64,000 nt of DNA from Atlantibacter hermannii. GTDB lineage: Bacteria; Pseudomonadota; Gammaproteobacteria; Enterobacterales; Enterobacteriaceae. Every line of letters begins with the position of its first letter. Within the stretch, counting starts at the first letter, position 1. The position numbers and the translations under genes are program-made. The stretch is taken from positions 868,001-932,000 of the forward strand of contig LR134136.1 in assembly GCA_900635495.1 (NCBI GenBank). Reading direction: 5' to 3'. The notes beneath the pieces were generated by a model. That model did no database searches and was not told where the DNA came from. It saw only the letters and a program-made list of their open reading frames with translations. Positions 52,816 to 64,000 of this stretch are shown here, in pieces.

Positions 52816-53216
52816 TTGGCAGAGACTTTTAACGCAGAACCTACGCACACGGCCTGGCGGTAGCAACCCGGGGTACCGCTGGTTACTTCGCAGCTGTGCA
52901 GTAAGACGGCGTTGGCTTTCATTTTGGAGGCGTTAATCTGCATGCGTTTGCGTGCGGTAGGAATATTCGGCGGTGAGTCCTGATTCGAGGCCTGGCAAGA
53001 TTCGCCGCTCACTTCCCCTAAATCACGGAATGGTTTGCCAACCAGATCTTCCGCATTGGTGTAAATTCTGACGGGGGCAGGGCGAGGCGCTTGCGGTTTC
53101 GCAGGCTCGACTTTTGCCGGCGCTGCCGTGCTTTTGACAGGTTCAACAGGGGATCTGCTTATCATTGAACAGCCGCTCGCCATCAGTGCCAGCAAACAGA
53201 TCGGTAAAGCACGCAT
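52812..53216 (-). CDS. rcsF: Outer-membrane lipoprotein RcsF, Rcs stress sensor
   Basis: RcsF senses envelope damage and relieves IgaA inhibition of the Rcs phosphorelay. In E. coli it threads through outer-membrane proteins assembled by BamA. The 134-residue precursor has the lipobox MASGC (Cys16), a proline- and lysine-rich linker (about 25-50), and a folded domain with four cysteines in GESCQ, HSCEV, PGCYR and AVCVG that form two disulfides. Length and cysteine pattern match E. coli. Confidence 0.96.
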   Translation of the reverse strand: MRALPICLLALMASGCSMISRSPVEPVKSTAAPAKVEPAKPQAPRPAPVRIYTNAEDLVGKPFRDLGEVSGESCQASNQDSPPNIPTARKRMQINASKMKANAVLLHSCEVTSGTPGCYRQAVCVGSALKVSAK

Positions 53217-53278
53217 AATTTATCCTCAATTATGATCAAAACGTGGGTTATTGAATCAGGTGCTTGCACAAATAACAA

Positions 53279-53296
53279 GACGGGCATGCGCCCGTC
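53279..53296 (-). terminator. Terminator of metNIQ
   Basis: GACGGGC (53279-53285) and GCCCGTC (53290-53296) form a 7-bp stem with an ATGC loop. On the minus strand it is followed by TTGTTATTTG, after the metQ stop. Confidence 0.75.
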
Positions 53297-53332
53297 CTGA
53301 ATATTTATGTTGTACTCGCCCGCAGGGGAAAA

Positions 53333-54148
53333 TTACCAGCCTTTAACTGCACCGCCGTTGAAGGTTTTGTTCGCTGCGTCGTTCACTTCGTCAGACTGGT
53401 AAGCCTGCACGAATTTCTTCACGTTTTCAGCGTCTTTATTATCTTCACGAGACACGATCAGGTTTACGTACGGGGAATCTTTGTCTTCCACGAAGATGCC
53501 GTCTTTTGCCGGCGTCAGGTTGATCTGGCTGGCGTAGGTGGTATTGATCACTGCTAGAGCAATCTGCGCATCATCCAGTGAACGCGGCAGCTGCGGCGCT
53601 TCCAGCTCAACAATTTTCAGTTTTTTCGGGTTTTCAGTCACATCGAGAACGGTCGGCAGCAGACCCACGCCGTCTTTCAGTTTGATCAGACCCACTTTCT
53701 GCAACAGCAGCAGAGAACGGCCCAGGTTGGTCGGATCGTTCGGGACAGCGATTTGCGCGCCTTCCTGCAGTTCATCCAGCGATTTGATTTTTTTGGAGTA
53801 GCCAGCGATGGGGTAAACGAAGGTGTTGCCCACGGAAACCAGCTTATAACCACGGTCTTTAATCTGCTGATCGAGGTACGGTTTGTGCTGGAAGGCGTTG
53901 GCATCGATATCGCCTTTGTTCAGCGCTTCGTTCGGCAACACATAGTCGTTGAAGGTCACCAGTTCAACATCCAGACCGTATTTCTCTTTGGCTACTTTCT
54001 GGGCGACTTCAGCGACCTGCTGTTCCGCACCCACAATCACGCCCACTTTAATATGGTTAGGGTCTTTTTCTTCCTGACCACAACCAACCAGCGCCAGAGA
54101 ACCAATTAACGCACCGACTGCTGCGAACGTTTTTAATTTGAAAGACAT
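53333..54148 (-). CDS. metQ: D-/L-methionine-binding lipoprotein MetQ
   Basis: MetQ is the substrate-binding component of the MetNIQ ABC importer, anchored to the outer face of the inner membrane. The 271-residue precursor has a lipobox LALVGC (lipidated Cys23) and the NlpA-type two-lobed binding fold (KVGVIVGAEQQVAEVAQ near the N-terminus). It is the last gene of metN-metI-metQ, 32 bp after metI. Confidence 0.96.
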   Translation of the reverse strand: MSFKLKTFAAVGALIGSLALVGCGQEEKDPNHIKVGVIVGAEQQVAEVAQKVAKEKYGLDVELVTFNDYVLPNEALNKGDIDANAFQHKPYLDQQIKDRGYKLVSVGNTFVYPIAGYSKKIKSLDELQEGAQIAVPNDPTNLGRSLLLLQKVGLIKLKDGVGLLPTVLDVTENPKKLKIVELEAPQLPRSLDDAQIALAVINTTYASQINLTPAKDGIFVEDKDSPYVNLIVSREDNKDAENVKKFVQAYQSDEVNDAANKTFNGGAVKGW

Positions 54149-54180
54149 AGCGATTCCTTACTCTTTTGATGTTGTGTTTG

Positions 54181-54834
54181 TTACTTGTGCGTGACAGCCC
54201 GGACAATACGATCGCCGGAGATTTGAATGAGATACACCAGAACGACCAGTAATACTAATACTGTATTCATTACGGTAGCGTTATAACCAATATAGCCGTA
54301 TTGATAACCGATCTGCCCCAGGCCGCCTGCGCCTACTGCGCCGCCCATAGCGGAGTAACCGACCAGGGTGATAAGTGTAATCGTGGCGGCATTGACCAGG
54401 CCTGGCAGCGCTTCGGGTAGTAACACTTTACGAACGATCTGCATTGGCGTGGCGCCCATGGCGCGGGATGCTTCAATCAGACCTGACGGGATCTCCAGAA
54501 GCGCGTTTTCCACCATACGTGCAATAAAGGGTGCAGCGCCGACGGTCAACGGCACAATGGCGGCTTGCAGGCCAATAGACGTACCGACGATGGCGCGGGT
54601 AAAGGGGATCATCCATACCAGTAAGATAATGAAGGGAATGGAACGGAAGATATTGACCAGCGCAGAAAGCACGCGATAAACGCTGGCATTCTCATTAATC
54701 TGGCCCGGACGGGTGACATATAAAAGTACGCCTGCCGGCAGGCCAAGCACGAAACCGAAGAAACCGGAAACAAAGGTCATCGCCAGCGTTTCCCAGACGC
54801 CGCGAACCAGCAACCACATCATTGCTTCAGACAT
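54181..54834 (-). CDS. metI: Methionine ABC transporter permease MetI
   Basis: MetI is the inner-membrane subunit that forms the methionine translocation pore with MetN. The 217 residues show five hydrophobic segments. The EAA loop that contacts the ATPase is visible as EASRAMGATPMQIVRKVLLPEALPG (given in part; about residues 140-165). Its start overlaps the metN stop by 8 bp, indicating coupling. Confidence 0.96.
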   Translation of the reverse strand: MSEAMMWLLVRGVWETLAMTFVSGFFGFVLGLPAGVLLYVTRPGQINENASVYRVLSALVNIFRSIPFIILLVWMIPFTRAIVGTSIGLQAAIVPLTVGAAPFIARMVENALLEIPSGLIEASRAMGATPMQIVRKVLLPEALPGLVNAATITLITLVGYSAMGGAVGAGGLGQIGYQYGYIGYNATVMNTVLVLLVVLVYLIQISGDRIVRAVTHK

Positions 54835-55858
54835 AACCCAGAACCTCTACTTTTACATGATGTTGTTGCAAATACGCGATAGCGGATTGTGTCTCGTCCG
54901 ACGTGCCGTGCATTTCAGCGAGCATAATCCCGAACTTCACGCCGCCGGCGTAGTCCATCTGGGCGCTAATAATATTGTTATTCACATTGTAACGACGCGC
55001 GGTCTCGGACAGCAGCGGCGCATCAACCGACTGACCAGTGAATTCCAGACGCAACAGCGGCACCGAATCTGCCTGCGCGGTGGCCTGCAGACGCTGGGCG
55101 TAATCCTCAGGGATATCGAGATGCAGCGTGGACTGAATGAACTGCTGAGCCAGCGGCGTCTTCGGATGAGAAAACACTTCACTCACCGTATCCTGTTCGA
55201 TGAGTTCGCCGTTGCTGATCACCGCAACGCAATCGCAGATGCGCTTGACCACATCCATTTCATGCGTAATTAACAAAATGGTTAACCCCAGTCGGCGGTT
55301 AATATCTTTCAATAATTCGAGAATAGAACGGGTGGTTGCTGGATCGAGCGCGCTGGTGGCTTCATCACACAGCAATACCTTGGGATTGCTTGCCAGGGCG
55401 CGTGCAATCGCAACACGCTGTTTCTGACCGCCGGACAGATTGGCGGGATAGGCGTCGTGTTTCTCCCCCAGGCCGACTAAATCCAGTAATTCGGTCACGC
55501 GACGTTTAATTTCCTCACGCGGAACATTATCCAGTTCTAAGGGCAGCGCAACGTTGCCAAAAACAGTGCGGGAAGAGAGTAAGTTAAAGTGCTGGAAAAT
55601 CATGCCAATCTGGCGGCGTGCTTTGGTCAGCTGCGATTCTGAAAGCGCGGTGAGCTCTTGTCCATCAACCAGAACGCTACCCTGGGTAGGCCGCTCCAGT
55701 AAATTCACACAGCGAATCAGCGTACTTTTGCCTGCGCCGGATGCGCCAATCACGCCATAAATTTGCCCGGCAGGAACCTCCAGACTGACGTTATTCAACG
55801 CCTGAATGGTGCGGTTCCCTTGCTGGAACACTTTGGTGATATTCGAAAGTTTGATCAT
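54827..55858 (-). CDS. metN: Methionine ABC transporter ATP-binding protein MetN
   Basis: MetN is the ATPase of the methionine importer. The 343 residues have Walker A GASGAGKST (about 38-46), the signature LSGGQKQR (about 140) and Walker B VLLCDEATSALDP. The C-terminal NIL/ACT-like domain (about 265-343) binds methionine and inhibits transport when the pool is high. It is the first gene of the operon, under the met-box promoter upstream. Confidence 0.97.
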   Translation of the reverse strand: MIKLSNITKVFQQGNRTIQALNNVSLEVPAGQIYGVIGASGAGKSTLIRCVNLLERPTQGSVLVDGQELTALSESQLTKARRQIGMIFQHFNLLSSRTVFGNVALPLELDNVPREEIKRRVTELLDLVGLGEKHDAYPANLSGGQKQRVAIARALASNPKVLLCDEATSALDPATTRSILELLKDINRRLGLTILLITHEMDVVKRICDCVAVISNGELIEQDTVSEVFSHPKTPLAQQFIQSTLHLDIPEDYAQRLQATAQADSVPLLRLEFTGQSVDAPLLSETARRYNVNNNIISAQMDYAGGVKFGIMLAEMHGTSDETQSAIAYLQQHHVKVEVLGYV

Positions 55859-55936
55859 TAGCTATTTATTATCGTATGAGAGTGAGCCGTGGCGTTTTGT
55901 TTTGCCAGATACGGCGGATGACCGTACATGAAATGG

Positions 55937-55965
55937 ATGTTAAGGCATCCAGACGTCTAAATCAA
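55937..55965 (-). promoter_or_regulatory. metNIQ promoter
   Basis: On the minus strand TTGATT (55960-55965) and TAACAT (55937-55942) are separated by exactly 17 bp, about 80 bp upstream of the metN start. The MetJ operator lies inside this spacer, so bound repressor would occlude RNA polymerase. Confidence 0.75.
55951..55958. promoter_or_regulatory. MetJ operator (met box)
   Basis: AGACGTCT is the perfect palindromic met-box consensus. MetJ binds tandem 8-bp boxes. The next octamer on the left (AGGCATCC, 55943-55950) is a degenerate second box. Its position between -35 and -10 supports methionine/SAM repression of metNIQ. Confidence 0.85.
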
Positions 55966-56046
55966 TCAGCGGAGTTGGATGAGTTCTTTATCCAGCAGTG
56001 AAACATGCGATACTAGGCGTAATACATTCATGCAGGAGTTCTACCG

Positions 56047-56607
56047 GTGGCTAAATCCTTGCCCGCTATTTTTCTTGACCGTGACGGCACAATTAATGTC
56101 GATCATGGCTATGTACATGAAATTGATCAGTTCGAATTTATTGATGGCGTCATTGATGCCATGCGTGAATTAAAAGAGATGGGCTTTGCGCTGGTGCTGG
56201 TAACCAACCAGTCGGGCATCGCACGCGGTAAGTTCACCGAAGCACAGTTTGAAACTCTGACCGAGTGGATGGACTGGTCGCTCGCCGATCGCGGCGTGGA
56301 CCTTGATGGCATCTATTATTGCCCGCACCATCCGGAAGGCTCGGTGGAAGAGTTCCGTCAGAGTTGTGATTGCCGCAAGCCGCAGCCGGGTATGCTGATT
56401 TCTGCGCGGGACTTCCTGCACATTGATATGGCTGCTTCTTATATGATTGGCGATAAGCTTGAAGATATGCAGGCGGCGAAGGCAGCAGGTATTGGTACAA
56501 AAGTGCTGGTGCGTTCCGGCAAGCCTGTAACGGAAGAGGCGGAAAAAGCGGCAGATTGGGTGATTGATAGCCTTGCGAAGCTGCCGGAAGCCATCAAAAC
56601 GCGCTAA
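56047..56607 (+). CDS. gmhB: D-glycero-beta-D-manno-heptose-1,7-bisphosphate 7-phosphatase GmhB
   Basis: GmhB dephosphorylates heptose bisphosphate on the way to ADP-L-glycero-D-manno-heptose for the LPS inner core. The 186-residue HAD phosphatase (191 in E. coli) has the nucleophile motif FLDRDGTIN (Asp11, Asp13), the TNQSG motif and a zinc site built from CPHHP and CDCRKP. The start codon is GTG at 56047 with CAGGAG upstream. It is the last protein gene before the rRNA operon. Confidence 0.96.
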   Translation: MAKSLPAIFLDRDGTINVDHGYVHEIDQFEFIDGVIDAMRELKEMGFALVLVTNQSGIARGKFTEAQFETLTEWMDWSLADRGVDLDGIYYCPHHPEGSVEEFRQSCDCRKPQPGMLISARDFLHIDMAASYMIGDKLEDMQAAKAAGIGTKVLVRSGKPVTEEAEKAADWVIDSLAKLPEAIKTR

Positions 56608-56663
56608 TAAACAGCGTTTCGATTAAAATATGAGCGGTTGGTTAACTTTTTTAAAAACAGGGG

Positions 56664-56691
56664 TTGTCAGATTCTGATTACTCCCTATAAT
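56664..56691 (+). promoter_or_regulatory. rRNA promoter P1
   Basis: TTGTCA (56664-56669) and a consensus TATAAT (56686-56691) are spaced by 16 bp. They are followed by GCGCCACC, the GC-rich discriminator that makes rrn P1 sensitive to ppGpp and initiating NTPs. Confidence 0.92.
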
Positions 56692-56782
56692 GCGCCACCA
56701 CTGACACGGAACAACGGCGAATGAGCCGGCCGGTCAGCGAAGTTCCTCCGGGAGCTTCACGGAGAAAAGCGAAAATAATCGC

Positions 56783-56810
56783 TTGACTCTGAAGCGGGAA
56801 GTCGTAATAT
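56783..56810 (+). promoter_or_regulatory. rRNA promoter P2
   Basis: TTGACT (56783-56788) and TAATAT (56805-56810) are spaced by 16 bp, followed by ACGCACCCC. The pair lies about 120 bp after P1, the normal rrn spacing. Confidence 0.88.
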
Positions 56811-56989
56811 ACGCACCCCGCGCCGCTGAGAAAAAGCGAAGCGGCACTGCTCTTTAACAATTTATCAGACAATCTGTGTGGGCACTCGCAGGATTGATAT
56901 CTCAGTACCTCCGGGTACAAATAGAATTATCAAGTCTCTGAGTGAACACGTAATTCATTACGAAGTTTAATTCACGAGCATCAAACTTT

Positions 56990-58531
<1,542 letters not shown>

Positions 58532-58608
58532 CCTTAAAGATACAGCCCGCGCAGTGCTCACACAGATTGTCTGATAGATGTAAGAAGCAGGGTGTCTGCG
58601 AAAGATAT

Positions 58609-58684
58609 GTCCCTTTCGTCTAGAGGCCCAGGACACCGCCCTTTCACGGCGGTAACAGGGGTTCGAATCCCCTAAGGGACGCCA
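58609..58684 (+). tRNA. gltT: tRNA-Glu (anticodon TTC) in the 16S-23S spacer
   Basis: This is a 76-nt cloverleaf with encoded CCA. The acceptor stem GTCCCTT pairs with AAGGGAC, the anticodon loop is CTTTCAC with TTC, and the T loop is TTCGAAT. It is nearly identical to E. coli spacer tRNA-Glu genes except for a compensated base pair in the acceptor stem. Which of the paralogous glt genes it corresponds to cannot be fixed here. Confidence 0.95.
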
Positions 58685-58758
58685 CCTGCTTGGTAATGAG
58701 TGAAAGGCGTTACCGATGATATCTCAAAACTGACTGAATCAGTCACGTTTGAGATATT

Positions 58759-58771
58759 TGCTCTTTAACAA
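58759..58771 (+). promoter_or_regulatory. Spacer boxA antitermination site
   Basis: TGCTCTTTAACAA, identical to the leader boxA at 56848, lies between tRNA-Glu and 23S. It is the second site for NusB/S10 antitermination complex loading. Confidence 0.85.
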
Positions 58772-58893
58772 TCCGGAACAAGCTGAAAATTGAAACGGCA
58801 TGCCGTCGCATTTCTCCGAAACAGGAAATGATGATGTCATGCCAGAGTCTCTCAAACACTTGCAACACAGAGCGAAACTGCTCCGGGTTGTGA

Positions 58894-61803
<2,910 letters not shown>

Positions 61804-61908
61804 ACAACGCCAGAGTGGTTTTGGTGTTGCGGTGTGAGAGACGATTTTCAGCTTGACCGGATAAACATCTGTGGCGGCGCGCAAGCACGCGGCAGGTGAA
61901 ACAGAATT

Positions 61909-62028
61909 TGCCTGGCGGCAAGAGCGCGGTGGTCCCACCTGACCCCATGCCGAACTCAGAAGTGAAACGCCGTAGCGCCGATGGTAGTGTGGGGTCTCCC
62001 CATGCGAGAGTAGGGAACTGCCAGGCAT
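61909..62028 (+). rRNA. rrf: 5S ribosomal RNA
   Basis: The gene is 120 nt long, TGCCTGGCGG to CTGCCAGGCAT, with complementary ends forming helix I. It differs from E. coli in a short stretch near position 12 (GGCAAGAGCG). The body CCCCATGCCGAACTCAG is identical. Confidence 0.97.
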
Positions 62029-62082
62029 CAAATTAAGCAGTAAACCGGGGGCAACAAACCGGTGGTTGTAGAAAAATTCGGT

Positions 62083-62158
62083 GGAGCGGTAGTTCAGTCG
62101 GTTAGAATACCTGCCTGTCACGCAGGGGGTCGCGGTTCGAGTCCCGTCCGTTCCGCCA
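62083..62158 (+). tRNA. aspU: tRNA-Asp (anticodon GTC), one base short in the T stem
   Basis: The acceptor stem GGAGCGG/CCGTTCC, anticodon stem-loop CCTGC-CTGTCAC-GCAGG and encoded CCA identify tRNA-Asp. Length is 76 nt instead of the usual 77. The 5' side of the T stem reads GCGG before TTCGAGT, while the 3' side is CCCGT, so one G of a GGG run is missing. A sequencing deletion is more likely than a real defect. The distal position after 5S matches aspU of E. coli rrnH. Confidence 0.9.
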
Positions 62159-62164
62159 CTTATT

Positions 62165-62195
62165 AAGCCCTGAGTCTCTGACTCGGGCTTTTTTT
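62165..62195 (+). terminator. Terminator of the rRNA operon
   Basis: AAGCCC-GAGTC pairs with GACTC-GGGCTT with one bulged T and a 3-nt loop, followed by a run of T, 7 bp after tRNA-Asp. Confidence 0.9.
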
Positions 62196-62220
62196 CGTTT
62201 ATAACCCTGAGCTATCAGGT

Positions 62221-63129
62221 TTACAGCGACTTTGGAACGGCATGAGCGGGGATCCGCTCGCTCAGAAAATCTATGAATGCCCGGATTCGCGTACTGACTG
62301 CACGATCGCTGTAATAAACAGCATTAAAAGGCATCGACACAGGCAAACGAATGTCTGCTAATACCTCCACTAACTCTCCCTTTTCAAGCTCCTTGTTGAT
62401 CATATAATCCGACAGGCAAGCGATTCCATTACCCATCAGACAAAGTTGCTTCAACGTCTCACCGCTATTGGAAGTTAACTCCGCTGTCACTTCGTAAAGT
62501 TGTCCGTCCGATTGCGCGACAGGCCAGATATTTAACGAAGCCGGCTCGGTAAAGCCGAGGCAAACATGATTAGCTAAATCATCAACCGATCGAGGAGCGC
62601 CATATTTTTCAAGATACTCCGGTGCTGCAATCATCTTGCGATAACTGCTAAACAAAGGCCTGGCCCGTAAGCTGGAATCACTAAGCGTCCCTACACGTAT
62701 TGCCACGTCAACTTTCCGCTCAATCAGATTGATAAATGTCTCTGAAGATACGAGAGAAAGCGTTATCTCAGGATAGTGTTCCCGGAAAGGTTTTATTAAC
62801 GGCATGAGATAATGAAGGATAACTGGCGTAGCGGCATCTATTCTGAGCAACCCACGTGGTGTAGATTTTGTTTCAATAATTTCCGTCTCAGCCGCCACAA
62901 GATCCTGAAGGATCTGTTGAACACGCCGGAAATAGCGCTCTCCTTCTTCTGTAAGGCTCAACTGGCGAGTCGTACGATTGAGTAAACTTACACCCAGTTT
63001 CATCTCAAGCTTCTTTACCGCACGACTTACAGCGGAATTCGCAAGGGTAAGCTGCTCCGCCGCACGGCTAAAGCTGCCGCTTTCCACCACAGCAACAAAA
63101 ATCGCGAGTTCTTCGGTTGTAGCTTTCAT
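62221..63129 (-). CDS. yafC: LysR-family transcriptional regulator YafC
   Basis: The 302-residue LysR regulator starts MKATTEELAIFVAVVESGSFSRAA. It has an N-terminal helix-turn-helix (about 1-60, ANSAVSRAVKKLE as recognition region) and an effector-binding domain of the CrgA/DmlR-like subgroup (LRIDAATPVILH near residue 95). It matches E. coli YafC throughout. Targets are unknown. In E. coli dkgB lies between aspU and yafC; here yafC ends only 62 bp from tRNA-Asp. It is divergent from yafD. Confidence 0.92.
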   Translation of the reverse strand: MKATTEELAIFVAVVESGSFSRAAEQLTLANSAVSRAVKKLEMKLGVSLLNRTTRQLSLTEEGERYFRRVQQILQDLVAAETEIIETKSTPRGLLRIDAATPVILHYLMPLIKPFREHYPEITLSLVSSETFINLIERKVDVAIRVGTLSDSSLRARPLFSSYRKMIAAPEYLEKYGAPRSVDDLANHVCLGFTEPASLNIWPVAQSDGQLYEVTAELTSNSGETLKQLCLMGNGIACLSDYMINKELEKGELVEVLADIRLPVSMPFNAVYYSDRAVSTRIRAFIDFLSERIPAHAVPKSL

Positions 63130-63284
63130 TATTGCTCCGGCTGCAAAATTCTAAACAGATTACTTTAATATTTGTAATTTAATCATGGTGCTATCCATCC
63201 GTCAGCCTGTATTTGCTGACATCCACTAACGTTGAATTGGCAGGTGCCCCCTGCCGGTAAGATAAGTGTTTCTCACTGTGCACG

Positions 63285-63313
63285 TTGAAAGTGTGAGCTA
63301 AAATCCCTATAAC
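63285..63313 (+). promoter_or_regulatory. Sigma-70 promoter of yafD
   Basis: TTGAAA (63285-63290) and TATAAC (63308-63313) are separated by 17 bp, 54 bp upstream of the yafD start, in the 238-bp gap divergent from yafC. Confidence 0.7.
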
Positions 63314-63367
63314 AGAGAAGCCGCCTCTGTATTTTTGCGGCCTTCACCTGAGAGGAATCACGTCTAA

Positions 63368-64000
63368 GTGCGTAAATCAACCTATGCAATGCGGTATGTC
63401 GCTGGTCAGCCTGCGGAGCGAATCCTGGCTCCAGGCTCTTTTGCGACCATAGGTCAGGCGTTACCTGCTGGAGAGCCGCTTCCCGGTCACGATCGGCTGC
63501 GTGTGTTGGTCTGGAATATTTTTAAACAGCAGCGGGCTGAATGGCTGTCGGTATTAAAGAATTTCGGCAAAGACGCACATCTTGTGTTGCTTCAGGAAGC
63601 GCAAACTACGCCGGAGTTGATTAATTTTGCGACCACCAATTATCTGGCTGCGGATCAGGTTCCCGCATTTGTGCTGCCGCAACACCCTTCCGGGGTGATG
63701 ACACTGTCGGCGGCACATCCGGTGTATTGCTGCCCGTTACGTGAGAGAGAGCCGATTTTACGCCTCTCAAAATCTGCTTTAGTCACAGTTTACCCGTTGC
63801 CGGATATGCGCATGCTGATGGTGATAAACATCCATGCTGTCAACTTCAGTCTTGGCGTCGACGTATACAGTAAACAATTAGGACCGATAGGCGATCAGAT
63901 AGCGCACCATAGCGGCCCCATCATTATGGCTGGAGATTTTAACGCCTGGAGCCGTCCACGTATGAATGCGCTCTACCGCTTCGCTCGTGAGATGTCGTTG
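63368..64000 (+). CDS. yafD: Endonuclease/exonuclease/phosphatase family protein YafD, 5' part
   Basis: The frame opens at GTG 63368 (MRKSTYAMRYVAGQPAER) and runs off the right edge with no stop, giving 211 visible residues of about 266. The EEP fold motifs are visible: LVWNIFKQQ, the metal glutamate in LLQEAQTTPE, NIHAVNF and MAGDFNAWS. Its substrate in E. coli is not defined. AGAGGA lies about 12 nt upstream of the GTG. Similarity to E. coli YafD covers the entire visible part. Confidence 0.93.
   Translation, partial: MRKSTYAMRYVAGQPAERILAPGSFATIGQALPAGEPLPGHDRLRVLVWNIFKQQRAEWLSVLKNFGKDAHLVLLQEAQTTPELINFATTNYLAADQVPAFVLPQHPSGVMTLSAAHPVYCCPLREREPILRLSKSALVTVYPLPDMRMLMVINIHAVNFSLGVDVYSKQLGPIGDQIAHHSGPIIMAGDFNAWSRPRMNALYRFAREMSL

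Larger units (their letters stand above)
56608..56989 (+). promoter_or_regulatory. rRNA operon promoter and leader region
   Basis: These 382 bp between gmhB and 16S hold no gene. In order they contain an A/T-rich UP-like stretch (about 56640-56660), promoters P1 and P2, the boxA antitermination motif TGCTCTTTAACAA (56848-56860), and the 5' strand of the RNase III processing stem (56864-56883). The last is complementary to 58556-58575 beyond 16S, with one G-U pair. The layout is that of E. coli rrn operons. Confidence 0.9.

Noticed and set aside
53740..54109. Open frames antisense to metQ and metN (53753-54109 and 54713-55273)
   Set aside because: They are reverse-frame shadows of intact ABC transporter genes without start signals.
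62083..62220. tRNA-Asp 3' end as an attachment site of an integrated element
   Set aside because: No integrase, no repeat of the tRNA end and no foreign genes follow; the rRNA terminator and yafC come next.

Overview
This window is chromosomal DNA from a member of the Enterobacteriaceae. Gene order follows the E. coli segment from fhuB to yafD almost gene for gene, and the proteins are close to the E. coli forms. The 16S gene at 56990 is 1542 nt long with an Enterobacter/Kosakonia/Pluralibacter-like V3 loop. I cannot name the genus from sequence alone.

Layout. 1-5.5 kb: 3' end of fhuB, then an extra pair (LysR regulator and a flavodoxin-fold quinone reductase), hemL and clcA. 5.6-13 kb: erpA, the minus-strand set mtn-btuF-yadS, dgt, degP with a sigma-E type promoter, cdaR and yaeH. 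13-17.6 kb (minus): dapD, glnD, map. 17.7-37.4 kb (plus): a long essential block, rpsB-tsf, pyrH, frr, dxr, uppS, cdsA, rseP, bamA, skp, lpxD, fabZ, lpxA, lpxB, rnhB, dnaE, accA. It covers translation factors, isoprenoid and phospholipid precursors, outer-membrane protein assembly, lipid A synthesis and the replicative polymerase. 37.5-46.1 kb: ldcC, yaeR and a complete cadC-cadB-cadA acid-stress module, which in E. coli lies elsewhere. 46.2-50.3 kb: tilS, a small periplasmic cytochrome c, rof, yaeP, yaeQ, arfB, nlpE. 50.3-55.9 kb (minus): proS, trmO, rcsF and metNIQ under a MetJ-type operator. 56-62.2 kb: gmhB and an rRNA operon (16S, tRNA-Glu, 23S, 5S, tRNA-Asp). 62.2-64 kb: yafC and the start of yafD.

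Sequence quality matters here. Four genes (btuF, dgt, cdsA, bamA) each carry one extra base, three of them in homopolymer runs, and tRNA-Asp lacks one G of a GGG run. BamA and CdsA are essential, so these are most simply sequencing or assembly errors rather than real lesions.

I found no phage, insertion sequence, CRISPR array or defence system. Nothing looks like a wholly undescribed system. The accessory parts worth attention are the relocated cad cluster with its 740-bp AT-rich upstream gap, the cytochrome c coupled to tilS, and the regulator/quinone-reductase pair between fhuB and hemL.
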